Assembly: GCF_002215035.1 (NCBI RefSeq)
Contig: NZ_NKFP01000006.1
Coordinates: 471,212 to 535,211 of the forward strand
Length of the DNA: 64,000 bases
Reading direction: 5' to 3'
DNA from: Leptolyngbya ohadii IS1
GTDB taxonomy: Bacteria; Cyanobacteriota; Cyanobacteriia; Elainellales; Elainellaceae
Shown: positions 44,201 through 51,551 of the stretch, in pieces
How positions within the stretch are numbered: the stretch's first letter is position 1
How the letters are laid out: the number at the start of each line of letters is the position of its first letter
Notes under the pieces: generated by a model
Told to the model about the DNA's origin: nothing
What the model saw: the letters and a program-made list of their open reading frames with translations, nothing else
The model's database searches: none
Translations under genes and position numbers: made by a program

Positions 44201-45608
44201 TACCCCCTTCGAGAAAGAGTTTATTCGCAAGGACGGTAGCCGCATCTGGGTTGAAATTGGCGGTGCCATGATCGGCAATGGGGAAGGTGTAGGCTATGTG
44301 CTGGATCTGACGGAACGCAAGCGCATCGAATCGGAACGCGCCCAGTTGCTTGCACGGGAACAGGCAGCCCGCAAACAGGCAGAAGCCGCCAGCCGGACAA
44401 AGGATGAATTTCTGGCAATTGTTTCCCACGAACTGCGATCGCCCTTAAGTGCCATGCTGGGCTGGTCACGGCTGCTGGTGACGCGCAAGATGGACGAAAC
44501 AACCACGCGCAAAGCCCTGGAGGCGATCGAGCGCAACGCCCAAGCGCAGACTCAGCTCATTGAAGACCTGCTGGACATCTCGCGGATTATTCGCGGCAAG
44601 GTGCGGCTGTACACCCGTCCGGTGAATCTGGTGCAGGTAGTAGAAGCGGCAATTGATACGGTGCGCCCCACAGCCGATACAAAATCCATCGGGCTAAATT
44701 TGCAGGTTGATGCATCCGCTTCGATTAAAGTGTCGGGCGATCCCGATCGGCTTCAGCAGGTGATCTGGAATTTGCTATCCAACGGCATTAAGTTCACGCC
44801 CAAGGGCGGGCAGGTGACAGCCAAGCTCTCGATCGTTACGCAGGCACGCATCACTCAGCAACAGCAGCAGGCAGTCTGGCAGCAGGCAATCCTCAGCTCC
44901 TCAGAATCTCCGCCTTTAACCCCCGATACAGCATATGCCCAGATCCAGATAATCGATACCGGAAAAGGCATCAGCGAAGAATTTCTGCCCTATGTGTTCG
45001 ATCGCTTCCGGCAGGCAGAAAGTGCAACGACTCGCAGCTATGGCGGCTTGGGACTGGGACTGGCGATCGTGCGAAATCTGGTGGAGCTACACGGTGGCTT
45101 TATCCAGGCGGAAAGCGAGGGAGAAGGCAAGGGGGCAACGTTTACGGTTTATCTGCCGCTGCTGCCCAATCCCGACTCGGAGACGGAGGTTGCGCCTGCT
45201 ACAGCGATTCCGGCGGCTGCGAATTTGGAAGGTATCTGCGCCCTGGTGGTAGACGATGAGGCGGATGTGCGGGAGCTGATTATGACGATCCTGGAGCAGT
45301 ACGGGATGCGCGTTCTCACGGCGGGATCGGTGCGGGAGGCTCTGGAAAAACTGGATCACGAACAGCCGGACGTTTTGCTGAGCGATATCGGGATGCCCCT
45401 AGAAGATGGCTATGCGCTAATTCGGCAGGTTCGGGCAAAATCGGACGATCGGATTAAACAGATTCCTGCTGCTGCGATTACGGCATTTGCGCGGGAGGAG
45501 GATCGAATGCAGGCAATCAATGCCGGATTTCAAGTTCACATTTCTAAGCCGCTTGACCCTGCGCGGTTGATTACGGTTGTGACGAGTTTAGTGAATCGGC
45601 GAAGGTAG
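41295..45608 (+). CDS. MASE1 / multi-PAS hybrid histidine kinase with receiver domain
   Basis: A 1437-residue sensor. Residues ~10-335 form a MASE1-type sensory domain of about eight membrane helices (YRVQPAVSLWFPPSGVAIVLTMW is its signature). A coiled coil leads to five PAS-type domains at about 380-500, 515-630, 640-750, 765-890 and 895-1010. The HisKA domain has His1045 (IVSHELRSPL). An ATPase domain with GGLGLGLAIV follows, and a C-terminal receiver has Asp1364 (LLSDIGMPLEDG). It should autophosphorylate His1045 and pass phosphate to its own receiver. No output regulator is adjacent. The start is TTG 41295 or GTG 41304, neither with a good ribosome-binding site. Confidence 0.9.
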   Translation: MTFVPFLSRAPFLNVRRWWIVLPFAFLLLLLAHGVALIYRVQPAVSLWFPPSGVAIVLTMWLGPIGVVLTGLSSIVMAPLWGSDGWYRFTGITDAIEPLIAWCLYRQFFRGSLLLKGLRNVVAFLVSVPLLACASSAILGTTVLVGLGRIPGDRLAQVIGHWWLGNAIGTMAIVPTALLLFTPFLYRSGWLAKSSFMLEAKLFDPDDPVPFPLAQIFRSASWSELLILLVASGVAAGLTVIESQHADYSFQLFSLLSFVPILWTATRFGVTGGMTIASFCVALTLLAYIIVYPKALMLPAFPVSTGVLNIHKFSLLVQCVVSLCVGTAMTERAAAQVALAVERVRAKESQARASLAEQLVQLNASLSEANQQLQQSEERFRTSVENMLDCFAIYSTIRDESGKIVDFRTEYVNPAACLNNRMTKEEQLGRRLCELLPNYKASGLFDEYCRVVETGEPLVSDSVVYEDDYNGEYLRRTFELRAVKLEDGIAATWRNITDRKAAEDELFRRKQEFMALVENSPDVVSRLDRELRHLYVSPAVVRVTGLQPENFIGKSHRDLGFSQKQYETWQAVIGQVFKTGREQAIEFELDAPNGESRFYQARFVPEFDLNHKVESVLGVTRDITDLKRTEEALRRSEELSRTVLRNFPNGAVMMFDHDLRYTLAEGTALEQGGLTPQDVENRLMRDVLPPETYNQLEPLYRDALRGVFTLDEIWFADRLYLIHVLPVKNDRSEISAGMMIIQDITEQDAAERERQKAEAALRQSETRFSRLAENVPGVIYQLWMLPDGGDRFNYISSGCLDLYEVEADILLQTTAPAWNAIHPDDLEAFKRSIAEAIEHNQQWYFQWRIVTPSGKLKWVQGRARSERRSDGTIIWDGLLLDVTERKQAEEALTASEARLRSVIDSNLIGVFFGSLEGAISDANQAFLQITGYSREDLEQGELCWAELTPPEYFDRMQTGADEIRTLGTCTPFEKEFIRKDGSRIWVEIGGAMIGNGEGVGYVLDLTERKRIESERAQLLAREQAARKQAEAASRTKDEFLAIVSHELRSPLSAMLGWSRLLVTRKMDETTTRKALEAIERNAQAQTQLIEDLLDISRIIRGKVRLYTRPVNLVQVVEAAIDTVRPTADTKSIGLNLQVDASASIKVSGDPDRLQQVIWNLLSNGIKFTPKGGQVTAKLSIVTQARITQQQQQAVWQQAILSSSESPPLTPDTAYAQIQIIDTGKGISEEFLPYVFDRFRQAESATTRSYGGLGLGLAIVRNLVELHGGFIQAESEGEGKGATFTVYLPLLPNPDSETEVAPATAIPAAANLEGICALVVDDEADVRELIMTILEQYGMRVLTAGSVREALEKLDHEQPDVLLSDIGMPLEDGYALIRQVRAKSDDRIKQIPAAAITAFAREEDRMQAINAGFQVHISKPLDPARLITVVTSLVNRRR

Positions 45609-46221
45609 ATAATCGGCAATCAGGGAGCTTTCCGGCTACAAAACATCGGTTTTCCGTCTGTTGGTTTGAACGGAGGGTGTTAGCCTGGATAAAGCATTAA
45701 TACTTCTTGATGTTTAGTTTTTACAGCCTTTCTCAGGCTAAGGTCGTACAAAAAATGGGGTGCAGGGATTTTGTCCCTGTGTGGGGGAAAAGTTCCGATA
45801 CTTCCCGTACGCAACCAGAGTGGAGAAAGCTATAGATCCCACTGCCGATCGCAACACAAACCTTGGCAAGGCAGTCTGTAAGATTAGGCGTTGTTCGATC
45901 CTCATTCCTACCCTTCCTTACACTTCAATCGAAGAAATCATTCGCCCTTCAATCAGTCTTTTTCTGGAAGAAATTGAGCGATCGAATTGCAGGGATTAGC
46001 TGAGTAAAGGACTTCAATCAGTTCCTTTTCTGTTAACTAGCTAAATAGGAAATATCTACCTCAGGGTTGAAAAAGAATCTATCTGAAGATAGATGTAAAC
46101 TTTGTTAACAATCCGAACAGAGTTGATCCTATTTTGAGTTGAACAGCATCCTAATAGTAAGAAGCGGCAGCCAGAAGCAACAGTAAGAAGCGGACTAGCA
46201 GGAAGAGGATCGGTAGAGAGA
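45609..46221. other. Intergenic region with paired repeats upstream of the GH65 gene
   Basis: No gene is called. It contains an 8-bp inverted repeat TTAGCCTG (45680-45687) / CAGGCTAA (45734-45741) and a small hairpin CAGGGA/TCCCTG (45763-45779). A 7-bp palindrome ATCTATC-TGAA-GATAGAT lies at 46077-46094. The 12-bp sequence AGTAAGAAGCGG occurs twice, at 46156 and 46182. The last two features lie within 150 bp of the GH65 start and are candidate regulatory sites. Confidence 0.45.
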
Positions 46222-48534
46222 ATGAGCGCGATTGATTGGACGGTTATCGAATCCGCAGACCCGTGTTTTAATCCGGGGCAACTGCATCACAAAGAAACAG
46301 TTTTTTCACTGGGAAACGGTTATTTAGGCACACGCGGATCGTTTGAAGAAGGCTATCCCGGAGCCTGTCCTGCCACCCTCATTAACGGCGTTTATGATGA
46401 CGTACCGCTTACGTCGCCGGAACTGGCAAATTCTCCAGATTGGCTTTCGCTAACTATTATTATTGGCGATCTGGATACAGAGATTCGGCATCGGTTTCGC
46501 CTTGATCAGGGCATAATTCTGCACTACCACCGATCGCTTGATTTGTATCGCGGCATTCTGACTCGAACCGTACGCTGGCGTAGCCCTGCTGGACAGACAT
46601 TAGACCTGGAATTTGAGCGATTCATCAGTCTGGACGATGCCCATGTGATGGCGTTGTGTTGTCGATTAAAGGCGATCGATTTTGAAGCGCCGATCGAGCT
46701 TCATGCGAGTCTGAATAGCTATGCGGATAATGAGGGAGTTTTCCACTGGAATTGTCTGCATCAAAGCGAATTAGAAAATACGATCGGTCTGCATCTACAA
46801 ACGAAGCGATCGCAGATTCTGCTGGGCATGGCGGCGCAGCTTATTGTCTCTGATGAAACTGTCTCTGATGAAACTGTGTCTGACGAAGCGGGTTCTATTG
46901 CCGAGATTCAATCCGTCGCGATCCACGGTTGCCCGACCCTAATTGCAAAGTTTAATGCCCGATCGAATCAAACGGTGACGATCGAAAAGCGGGTAACGGT
47001 GTTTACCTCTCGCGACACGGATGCGCCTTTAGCTGCGGCTCAAAACAAACTGGTAGGTTTATCGAATTACGAGACGCTGCGATCGGCTCACGAAGCTGCC
47101 TGGGAAAAAGTTTGGCAAGCCAATGATGTGATGATTGAAGGCGATCTGACCGCTCAGATTGCGATCCGCTATAACCTGTTTCAGCTCATTGCCGCGACCC
47201 CTCGCGAAGACGATCGCGTCAGTATTCCGGCTAAAACGCTGACGGGATTTACCTATCGCGGGCACGTCTTCTGGGACACGGAGATCTTTATTCTGCCGTT
47301 CCTCACCTACAGTCAGCCAGCACTGGCGAAGAATCTGCTGAACTACCGCTATCACACCCTACCGGGGGCACGACGCAAGGCAGCGGCTTTGGGCTTTGAG
47401 GGCGCAATGTATGCCTGGGAAAGCTCCGATACCGGGGATGAAGTCACGCCGACCTGGATGCCGGGATGCGATGGTAAGAAGCTGGTTCGCATCTGGTGCG
47501 GTGAAATTGAGCAGCACATTAGCTCTGATATTGCCTACGCAGTGTATCAATACTGGCAGGCAACGGGGGATGATGACTGGATGCAGGCTCGCGGCGCGGA
47601 AATTTTGCTGGATACTGCGCGGTTTTGGGGCAGTCGGGTGGAGTGGAACGAGGATCGCCATTGCTACGAAATCCGCAATGTAATCGGTCCCGATGAATAC
47701 CACGAGCACGTCGATAACAATGCTTTCACGAATCGGATGGTGCAGTGGCATTTACAGAAAGCGATCCGTGTCTGGACATGGCTGTGTGAATCCTATCCGG
47801 AACGGGCGAGGGAACTGGCGCAGCAGCTTGGTATGACGATCGAGCGATTAAGCCACTGGCAAACGGTGATCGATAAGCTGTGGATTCCTCAAGATGCCGA
47901 TCGCAATCTGATTGAACAGTTCGAGGGCTTCTTTAAACTGGAGGATGTGAACCTGGCGGACTACGAGCCGCGGCACAAATCGATGCAGGCAATTCTGGGC
48001 ATTGAGGGCGCGAATCAGCGGCAGGTCTTAAAACAGGCGGACGTGATTATGCTGCTCTACCTGCTGCGCTCCGGCGCATTTACCGACGCAGCCGAAGGAT
48101 ACGATCGCGAAACGCTGGCGGCAAACTGGGACTACTACAATCCGCGCACGGATCATGTCTACGGCTCCTCCCTCAGTCCGGCGATTCATGCTGCCCTTGC
48201 CTGCGAAATGGACAGTCCCGAAGAAGCCTACGAGCATTTCATGCGATCGGTGCTGGTGGATCTGGTAGATGTCAGGGGCAATGCCGCAGAAGGAATTCAC
48301 GGTGCTTCGACAGGCGGCGTCTGGCAGGCGATCGTCTTTGGCTTTGGGGGAATTCGTCTCACAGAAGCGGGTCTGATCGCAGAACCGAAGCTGCCAAAAG
48401 CCTGGACGCGACTCAAGTTTCAACTGCAATGGCGAGGACAAACTTATTCCTTTGATCTCCGTTCAGCAGATTCACAGGACGATCGGCGGGACAGTGCTGC
48501 GATCGATTCTCGGTTGGATTTGCAGAGGCATTAA
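46222..48534 (+). CDS. Glycoside hydrolase family 65 disaccharide phosphorylase
   Basis: GH65 phosphorylases split alpha-linked glucose disaccharides (trehalose, maltose, kojibiose, nigerose) with phosphate, releasing beta-glucose 1-phosphate. The 770-residue length is standard. Blocks seen are the N-terminal ETVFSLGNGYLGTRGSFEE, the catalytic-domain FEGAMYAWESSDTGDEVTP, and the general-acid region IGPDEYHEHVDNNAFTN, with Glu492 the probable catalytic residue. Later blocks are HKSMQAILG, QADVIMLLYLL and GIHGASTGGVWQA. The specific sugar cannot be read by eye. A 15-bp repeat adds VSDET copies at residues ~209-223 in the N-terminal domain. Beta-phosphoglucomutase follows ~245 bp downstream and would use its product. 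Confidence 0.93.
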   Translation: MSAIDWTVIESADPCFNPGQLHHKETVFSLGNGYLGTRGSFEEGYPGACPATLINGVYDDVPLTSPELANSPDWLSLTIIIGDLDTEIRHRFRLDQGIILHYHRSLDLYRGILTRTVRWRSPAGQTLDLEFERFISLDDAHVMALCCRLKAIDFEAPIELHASLNSYADNEGVFHWNCLHQSELENTIGLHLQTKRSQILLGMAAQLIVSDETVSDETVSDEAGSIAEIQSVAIHGCPTLIAKFNARSNQTVTIEKRVTVFTSRDTDAPLAAAQNKLVGLSNYETLRSAHEAAWEKVWQANDVMIEGDLTAQIAIRYNLFQLIAATPREDDRVSIPAKTLTGFTYRGHVFWDTEIFILPFLTYSQPALAKNLLNYRYHTLPGARRKAAALGFEGAMYAWESSDTGDEVTPTWMPGCDGKKLVRIWCGEIEQHISSDIAYAVYQYWQATGDDDWMQARGAEILLDTARFWGSRVEWNEDRHCYEIRNVIGPDEYHEHVDNNAFTNRMVQWHLQKAIRVWTWLCESYPERARELAQQLGMTIERLSHWQTVIDKLWIPQDADRNLIEQFEGFFKLEDVNLADYEPRHKSMQAILGIEGANQRQVLKQADVIMLLYLLRSGAFTDAAEGYDRETLAANWDYYNPRTDHVYGSSLSPAIHAALACEMDSPEEAYEHFMRSVLVDLVDVRGNAAEGIHGASTGGVWQAIVFGFGGIRLTEAGLIAEPKLPKAWTRLKFQLQWRGQTYSFDLRSADSQDDRRDSAAIDSRLDLQRH
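46846..46890. repeat. In-frame 15-bp tandem repeat inside the GH65 gene (3 copies)
   Basis: GTCTCTGATGAAACT occurs twice (46846-46875) and a third degenerate copy, GTGTCTGACGAAGCG, follows to 46890. They encode VSDET, VSDET and VSDEA in the N-terminal domain. The two perfect copies suggest recent expansion. Confidence 0.85.
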
Positions 48535-48559
48535 GCAGGCTATCTGAAATGTCTTAAAG

Positions 48560-48700
48560 TCCTGAACCCCCTAAACCCCCATCTGTATATTTGCCGCTCC
48601 CCAGGAGCGAAGGGGGACTTTGAGAGAGGAGATTTTCCTATTACAAAGGGGCTTCCTGCATCAGTTCGGTTCCCCCAGAATTGGGGGCTAGGGGGCGATT
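48560..48700. repeat. Dispersed GC-rich intergenic repeat with palindromes
   Basis: The stretch between GH65 and pgmB contains CCCCCTAAACCCCC and CCCCCA-GAAT-TGGGGG (48672-48687), followed by CTAGGGGGC. This phrase resembles a short interspersed repeat common in filamentous cyanobacteria (recalled, not searched). It may form a stable hairpin in the transcript between the two genes. Confidence 0.5.
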
Positions 48701-48779
48701 GTGCCCAAAAAGCTTTCTCTCTTCCATGCCGCAGTCTGTTTCCTCACTCCATTCCCTCACCCATCTCCACAGAAACAAA

Positions 48780-49535
48780 ATGACTTCTATTACAACTCTC
48801 CCGAATTCGTTCCCGTCCGTTTCTCAATTAATTCGCGGCGTCATTTTCGATCTGGATGGCGTCCTGACCGATACCTCGGAGTTTCACTATCGGGCGTGGC
48901 AGCGATTGGCAGATGAAGCAGGTTTGCCCTTCGATCGCGAAGCCAATGAGTCCCTGCGCGGCGTGTCTCGTCAGGAGTCTCTGAAGCGGATTTTGAACGG
49001 ACGCTCCGTCTGTGACGGCTGCGCGAAGCGGTCGGTGAATGAACTTCAGTTTCAGGAGATGATGCAGCGCAAAAATTGCTATTACCTGGAGCTGATTAAG
49101 TCCATCACGCCGGATCACGTTCTGCCCGGTGTCACCCGTTTGCTTTCCGAATTGCGATCGGCTGGAATTCGCACGGCGATCGGGTCTGCCAGCAAGAATG
49201 CAAAGGAAGTCGTGGAGCGGCTGGGCATTGCGGATTCGATCGGTGTGATTGTGGATGGTCTGAGCGTTACGAATTCCAAGCCCGCGCCGGATGTATTTCT
49301 CCATGCGGCAAAAGATTTGAACCTTCCGCCCTCAAGCTGTGTAGTCGTAGAGGATGCGGCATCGGGAATTGAGGCGGCGCTGCGTGCCGGAATGTGGGCT
49401 GTCGGTTTGGGTCCAGAGGAGCGGGTTGGAGCTGCCCATCTGGTTCTCCCTAACCTGGCGACTGCCCGCTGGTCTACTATTCGCGATGCACTTCAGCCGC
49501 AGGACGAGCGGACAAAGCTGGTTTGTTTTGAATAA
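48780..49535 (+). CDS. pgmB: Beta-phosphoglucomutase
   Basis: A HAD-superfamily phosphatase-fold enzyme that converts beta-glucose 1-phosphate to glucose 6-phosphate. The 251-residue protein has the nucleophile motif FDLDGVLTDT (Asp24, Asp26), then FHYRAWQRLADE with the substrate-binding cap residues. The cap block LRGVSRQESLKRIL is characteristic of beta-PGM. IGSASKNA, NSKPAPDVFLHA and VVEDAASGIEAA are HAD motifs II-IV. ATG 48780 gives the family length; longer starts at 48726 or 48681 read through repeat-like DNA. It forms a functional pair with the GH65 phosphorylase and is followed by a terminator. Confidence 0.93.
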   Translation: MTSITTLPNSFPSVSQLIRGVIFDLDGVLTDTSEFHYRAWQRLADEAGLPFDREANESLRGVSRQESLKRILNGRSVCDGCAKRSVNELQFQEMMQRKNCYYLELIKSITPDHVLPGVTRLLSELRSAGIRTAIGSASKNAKEVVERLGIADSIGVIVDGLSVTNSKPAPDVFLHAAKDLNLPPSSCVVVEDAASGIEAALRAGMWAVGLGPEERVGAAHLVLPNLATARWSTIRDALQPQDERTKLVCFE

Positions 49536-49590
49536 GGGTTAGGGGCAGTATTGGAGTAAGTTTTTGAATAAAAAATAGCTTTCTGTAGAG

Positions 49591-49622
49591 AAGGGGGGTG
49601 CGGCGATCGTGCCCCTTTTTTT
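49591..49622 (+). terminator. Terminator after pgmB
   Basis: AAGGGG and CCCCTT arms enclose about 15 nt and run directly into a seven-T tract at 49616-49622, about 55 bp beyond the pgmB stop. Confidence 0.75.
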
Positions 49623-49657
49623 GCTTGAAATTTTGTTTAGAATTTTGCTTAAAATCT

Positions 49658-49837
49658 CTAGAGAATCGAATAGCTGGTCTCGATCGTAAACCAAAATAAA
49701 TCATCCAGAAAGGTTGCAAACTTCCTTCTCCTGGCAAGGATGTAGAAGTATTGATTAGTTCCTAAAACGGCTAGCGTGGTCGCTAAAAATATAGGGAGAT
49801 AGAATGCGATCGAAAGTATCACAGTGCGAAACTGCAT
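49658..49837 (-). CDS. Possible small membrane protein (59 aa)
   Basis: From ATG 49837 the minus strand encodes 59 residues with one long hydrophobic helix (TVILSIAFYLPIFLATTLAVLG). A basic stretch (ILARRRKFATFLDDLF) follows, consistent with an inner-membrane peptide with a cytoplasmic tail. GAGGAAA lies upstream of the ATG. There is no recognised family, and chance cannot be excluded. Confidence 0.4.
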   Translation of the reverse strand: MQFRTVILSIAFYLPIFLATTLAVLGTNQYFYILARRRKFATFLDDLFWFTIETSYSIL

Positions 49838-50223
49838 CTCCCACTGTTTCCTCAATTAAGAGCTTACAGGTGTGTCATAAACCACCCGTTTCTATCTTCC
49901 AGCAGTTAAATAGAATTGCCTATAACCTAACATCTGTCTGTGTTGTCCGCAATCAAACCTTCGGCAGAATTATTTATTAAGCGTGAGTCGTAAATTAATA
50001 ATTAGCTTTTTCTGGTGCTGATAATTTTGTTGCTCAGAATACTTTTAAAGGTCATTTCCAACTCTTTGTAAGCATTTCGGTAGAGCTGACTTTAATGGCT
50101 GTATCTCTCCTTGGTTAGCCAATACTGAGCATTACCCTTATTGTTCAATCTCTTGTCTTTTAATCAAAATAACTAGAAATCTTCTCCCTAAAATTTCCTC
50201 CTTATTTGTGAGCTTAAAACTCT
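49838..50223. other. Intergenic region before the WD40 gene, no gene seen
   Basis: This AT-rich stretch of ~390 bp between the small minus-strand ORF and the WD40 gene has no recognisable gene, tRNA or strong hairpin. It should contain the promoters of both neighbours. Confidence 0.35.
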
Positions 50224-51318
50224 GTGAGCCTATCTGTTCGTAAACCGTTTTCTGCTCTGTGTCCTGTCCTGCGTCGTCGGTTCTGGTTTGCCGGCGGCAC
50301 GATCGCTCTGCTGTGGCTGGGCTGTCTGGTATTCAGTCAGGTGATGACAGCACGAATCGATCGTCCGGTCTGTTTGTTGCCTGCGCCAGCCAGTATCCCT
50401 CTTGGGTTGGGGAATTGCTATCACCGTTCACAGCAAATTTCTAGCCTTGCAATCACTGCGATCGTCCAAGTGCCCGATCGGGCAGAACTGATTAGCAGCA
50501 GAGGCAGCTACATTGAGCGATGGGATCTCGCCACAGGCAAACGGCGGGCAAGCTGGCAAACCCCAAGTCGGATTACGGCGCTGGCAGTCAGCCCAGACAA
50601 CAGAATTCTGGCAGTAGCAGGTAGGGATCAGAGGATTCGCCTGTGGGATCTGGAGATTGGCATTTTGCTGGGCGAGATTGGCACAGGACGAGTTACCAGC
50701 CTGGCATTCAGTCCGAGTGGGCGAATCCTGGCAAGCGGCAGTCGGATGCTGCGATGGGCAGACGGTGTAACCAGCTTTCCGGGAGTGCAGTTCTGGGATG
50801 TCCAAAATGCGGAGTTGGTCGATTCCCTGGGCACCGACCCCGTGAATGCGATCGCCTTCAGCACAGACGGAGAATTTCTTGCTGTGGGATACCAGAATAC
50901 TCGGCTCTGGCGACTTCGCCGCAGGCAGCCCGTCCGCGTCCTGAATTCGGGCAGCGTGACCGCACTAGAATTTAGCCCCGATGGAGAACAGCTGATTACG
51001 GGCAGCAGTCGTGTGAAGGTCTGGGATACAGCGACAGGTCGCTTGCAGCATACCCTGCCAATTGGGACATCCGATCTGGTTATCAGCGCCAATCGTCAAC
51101 TGCTGGCAACTGTAGATGGTGGCACGGTGAATCTGTGGCAATTCGGCAATCGTTCCCCGGAACGGCTAGGAACGCTGCGCGGCTCCTACTACAGCAACGT
51201 AGCGATCGCCCTCGACCCCGCAACCGGAATACTCTCCACCGCCAGCAGTGATGGAATTCGACTCTGGAGTCCATTCCAGCAGACCCAGCGGCATGTAGGT
51301 GTGCAGGCATCCCGATAG
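50224..51318 (+). CDS. Membrane-anchored WD40-repeat protein
   Basis: A 364-residue protein with an N-terminal signal anchor (RFWFAGGTIALLWLGCLVFSQVM, residues ~20-42). About six to seven WD40-like repeats follow, for example ITALAVSPDNRILAVAGRDQRIRLWDLEIG and VTALEFSPDGEQLITGSSRVKVWD. This forms a beta-propeller, probably on the periplasmic side. Such propellers are protein-interaction platforms without an enzymatic signature. The start is GTG 50224. It is the first of a same-strand run (WD40, peptide-ligase-like, small protein), but the gap to the next gene is ~230 bp, so co-transcription is uncertain. Confidence 0.8.
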   Translation: MSLSVRKPFSALCPVLRRRFWFAGGTIALLWLGCLVFSQVMTARIDRPVCLLPAPASIPLGLGNCYHRSQQISSLAITAIVQVPDRAELISSRGSYIERWDLATGKRRASWQTPSRITALAVSPDNRILAVAGRDQRIRLWDLEIGILLGEIGTGRVTSLAFSPSGRILASGSRMLRWADGVTSFPGVQFWDVQNAELVDSLGTDPVNAIAFSTDGEFLAVGYQNTRLWRLRRRQPVRVLNSGSVTALEFSPDGEQLITGSSRVKVWDTATGRLQHTLPIGTSDLVISANRQLLATVDGGTVNLWQFGNRSPERLGTLRGSYYSNVAIALDPATGILSTASSDGIRLWSPFQQTQRHVGVQASR

Positions 51319-51551
51319 TTTGAATCTGGAGAGGCAGAAATCGATAGAATCACTGTATTAACTGCATTATGTATCAGCTGCATTAACGGCATATTCACTA
51401 TTCACTGCGTATTCACTGTGATCGTCCCTGATCAACCTAGCCCGAAATCCATCCCTGTTTGTCCTGCCTATCCCAATCGCTTGTCCTAATTACTTGTTCC
51501 AGTCTACCTGTCCTGATCTACCTGCCCCAACCTACCTGCGAGTCCGAAGCC

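Noticed and set aside
45760..45999. 79-codon plus-strand frame after the MASE1 kinase
   Set aside because: It begins within a hairpin and lacks any domain or ribosome-binding site.
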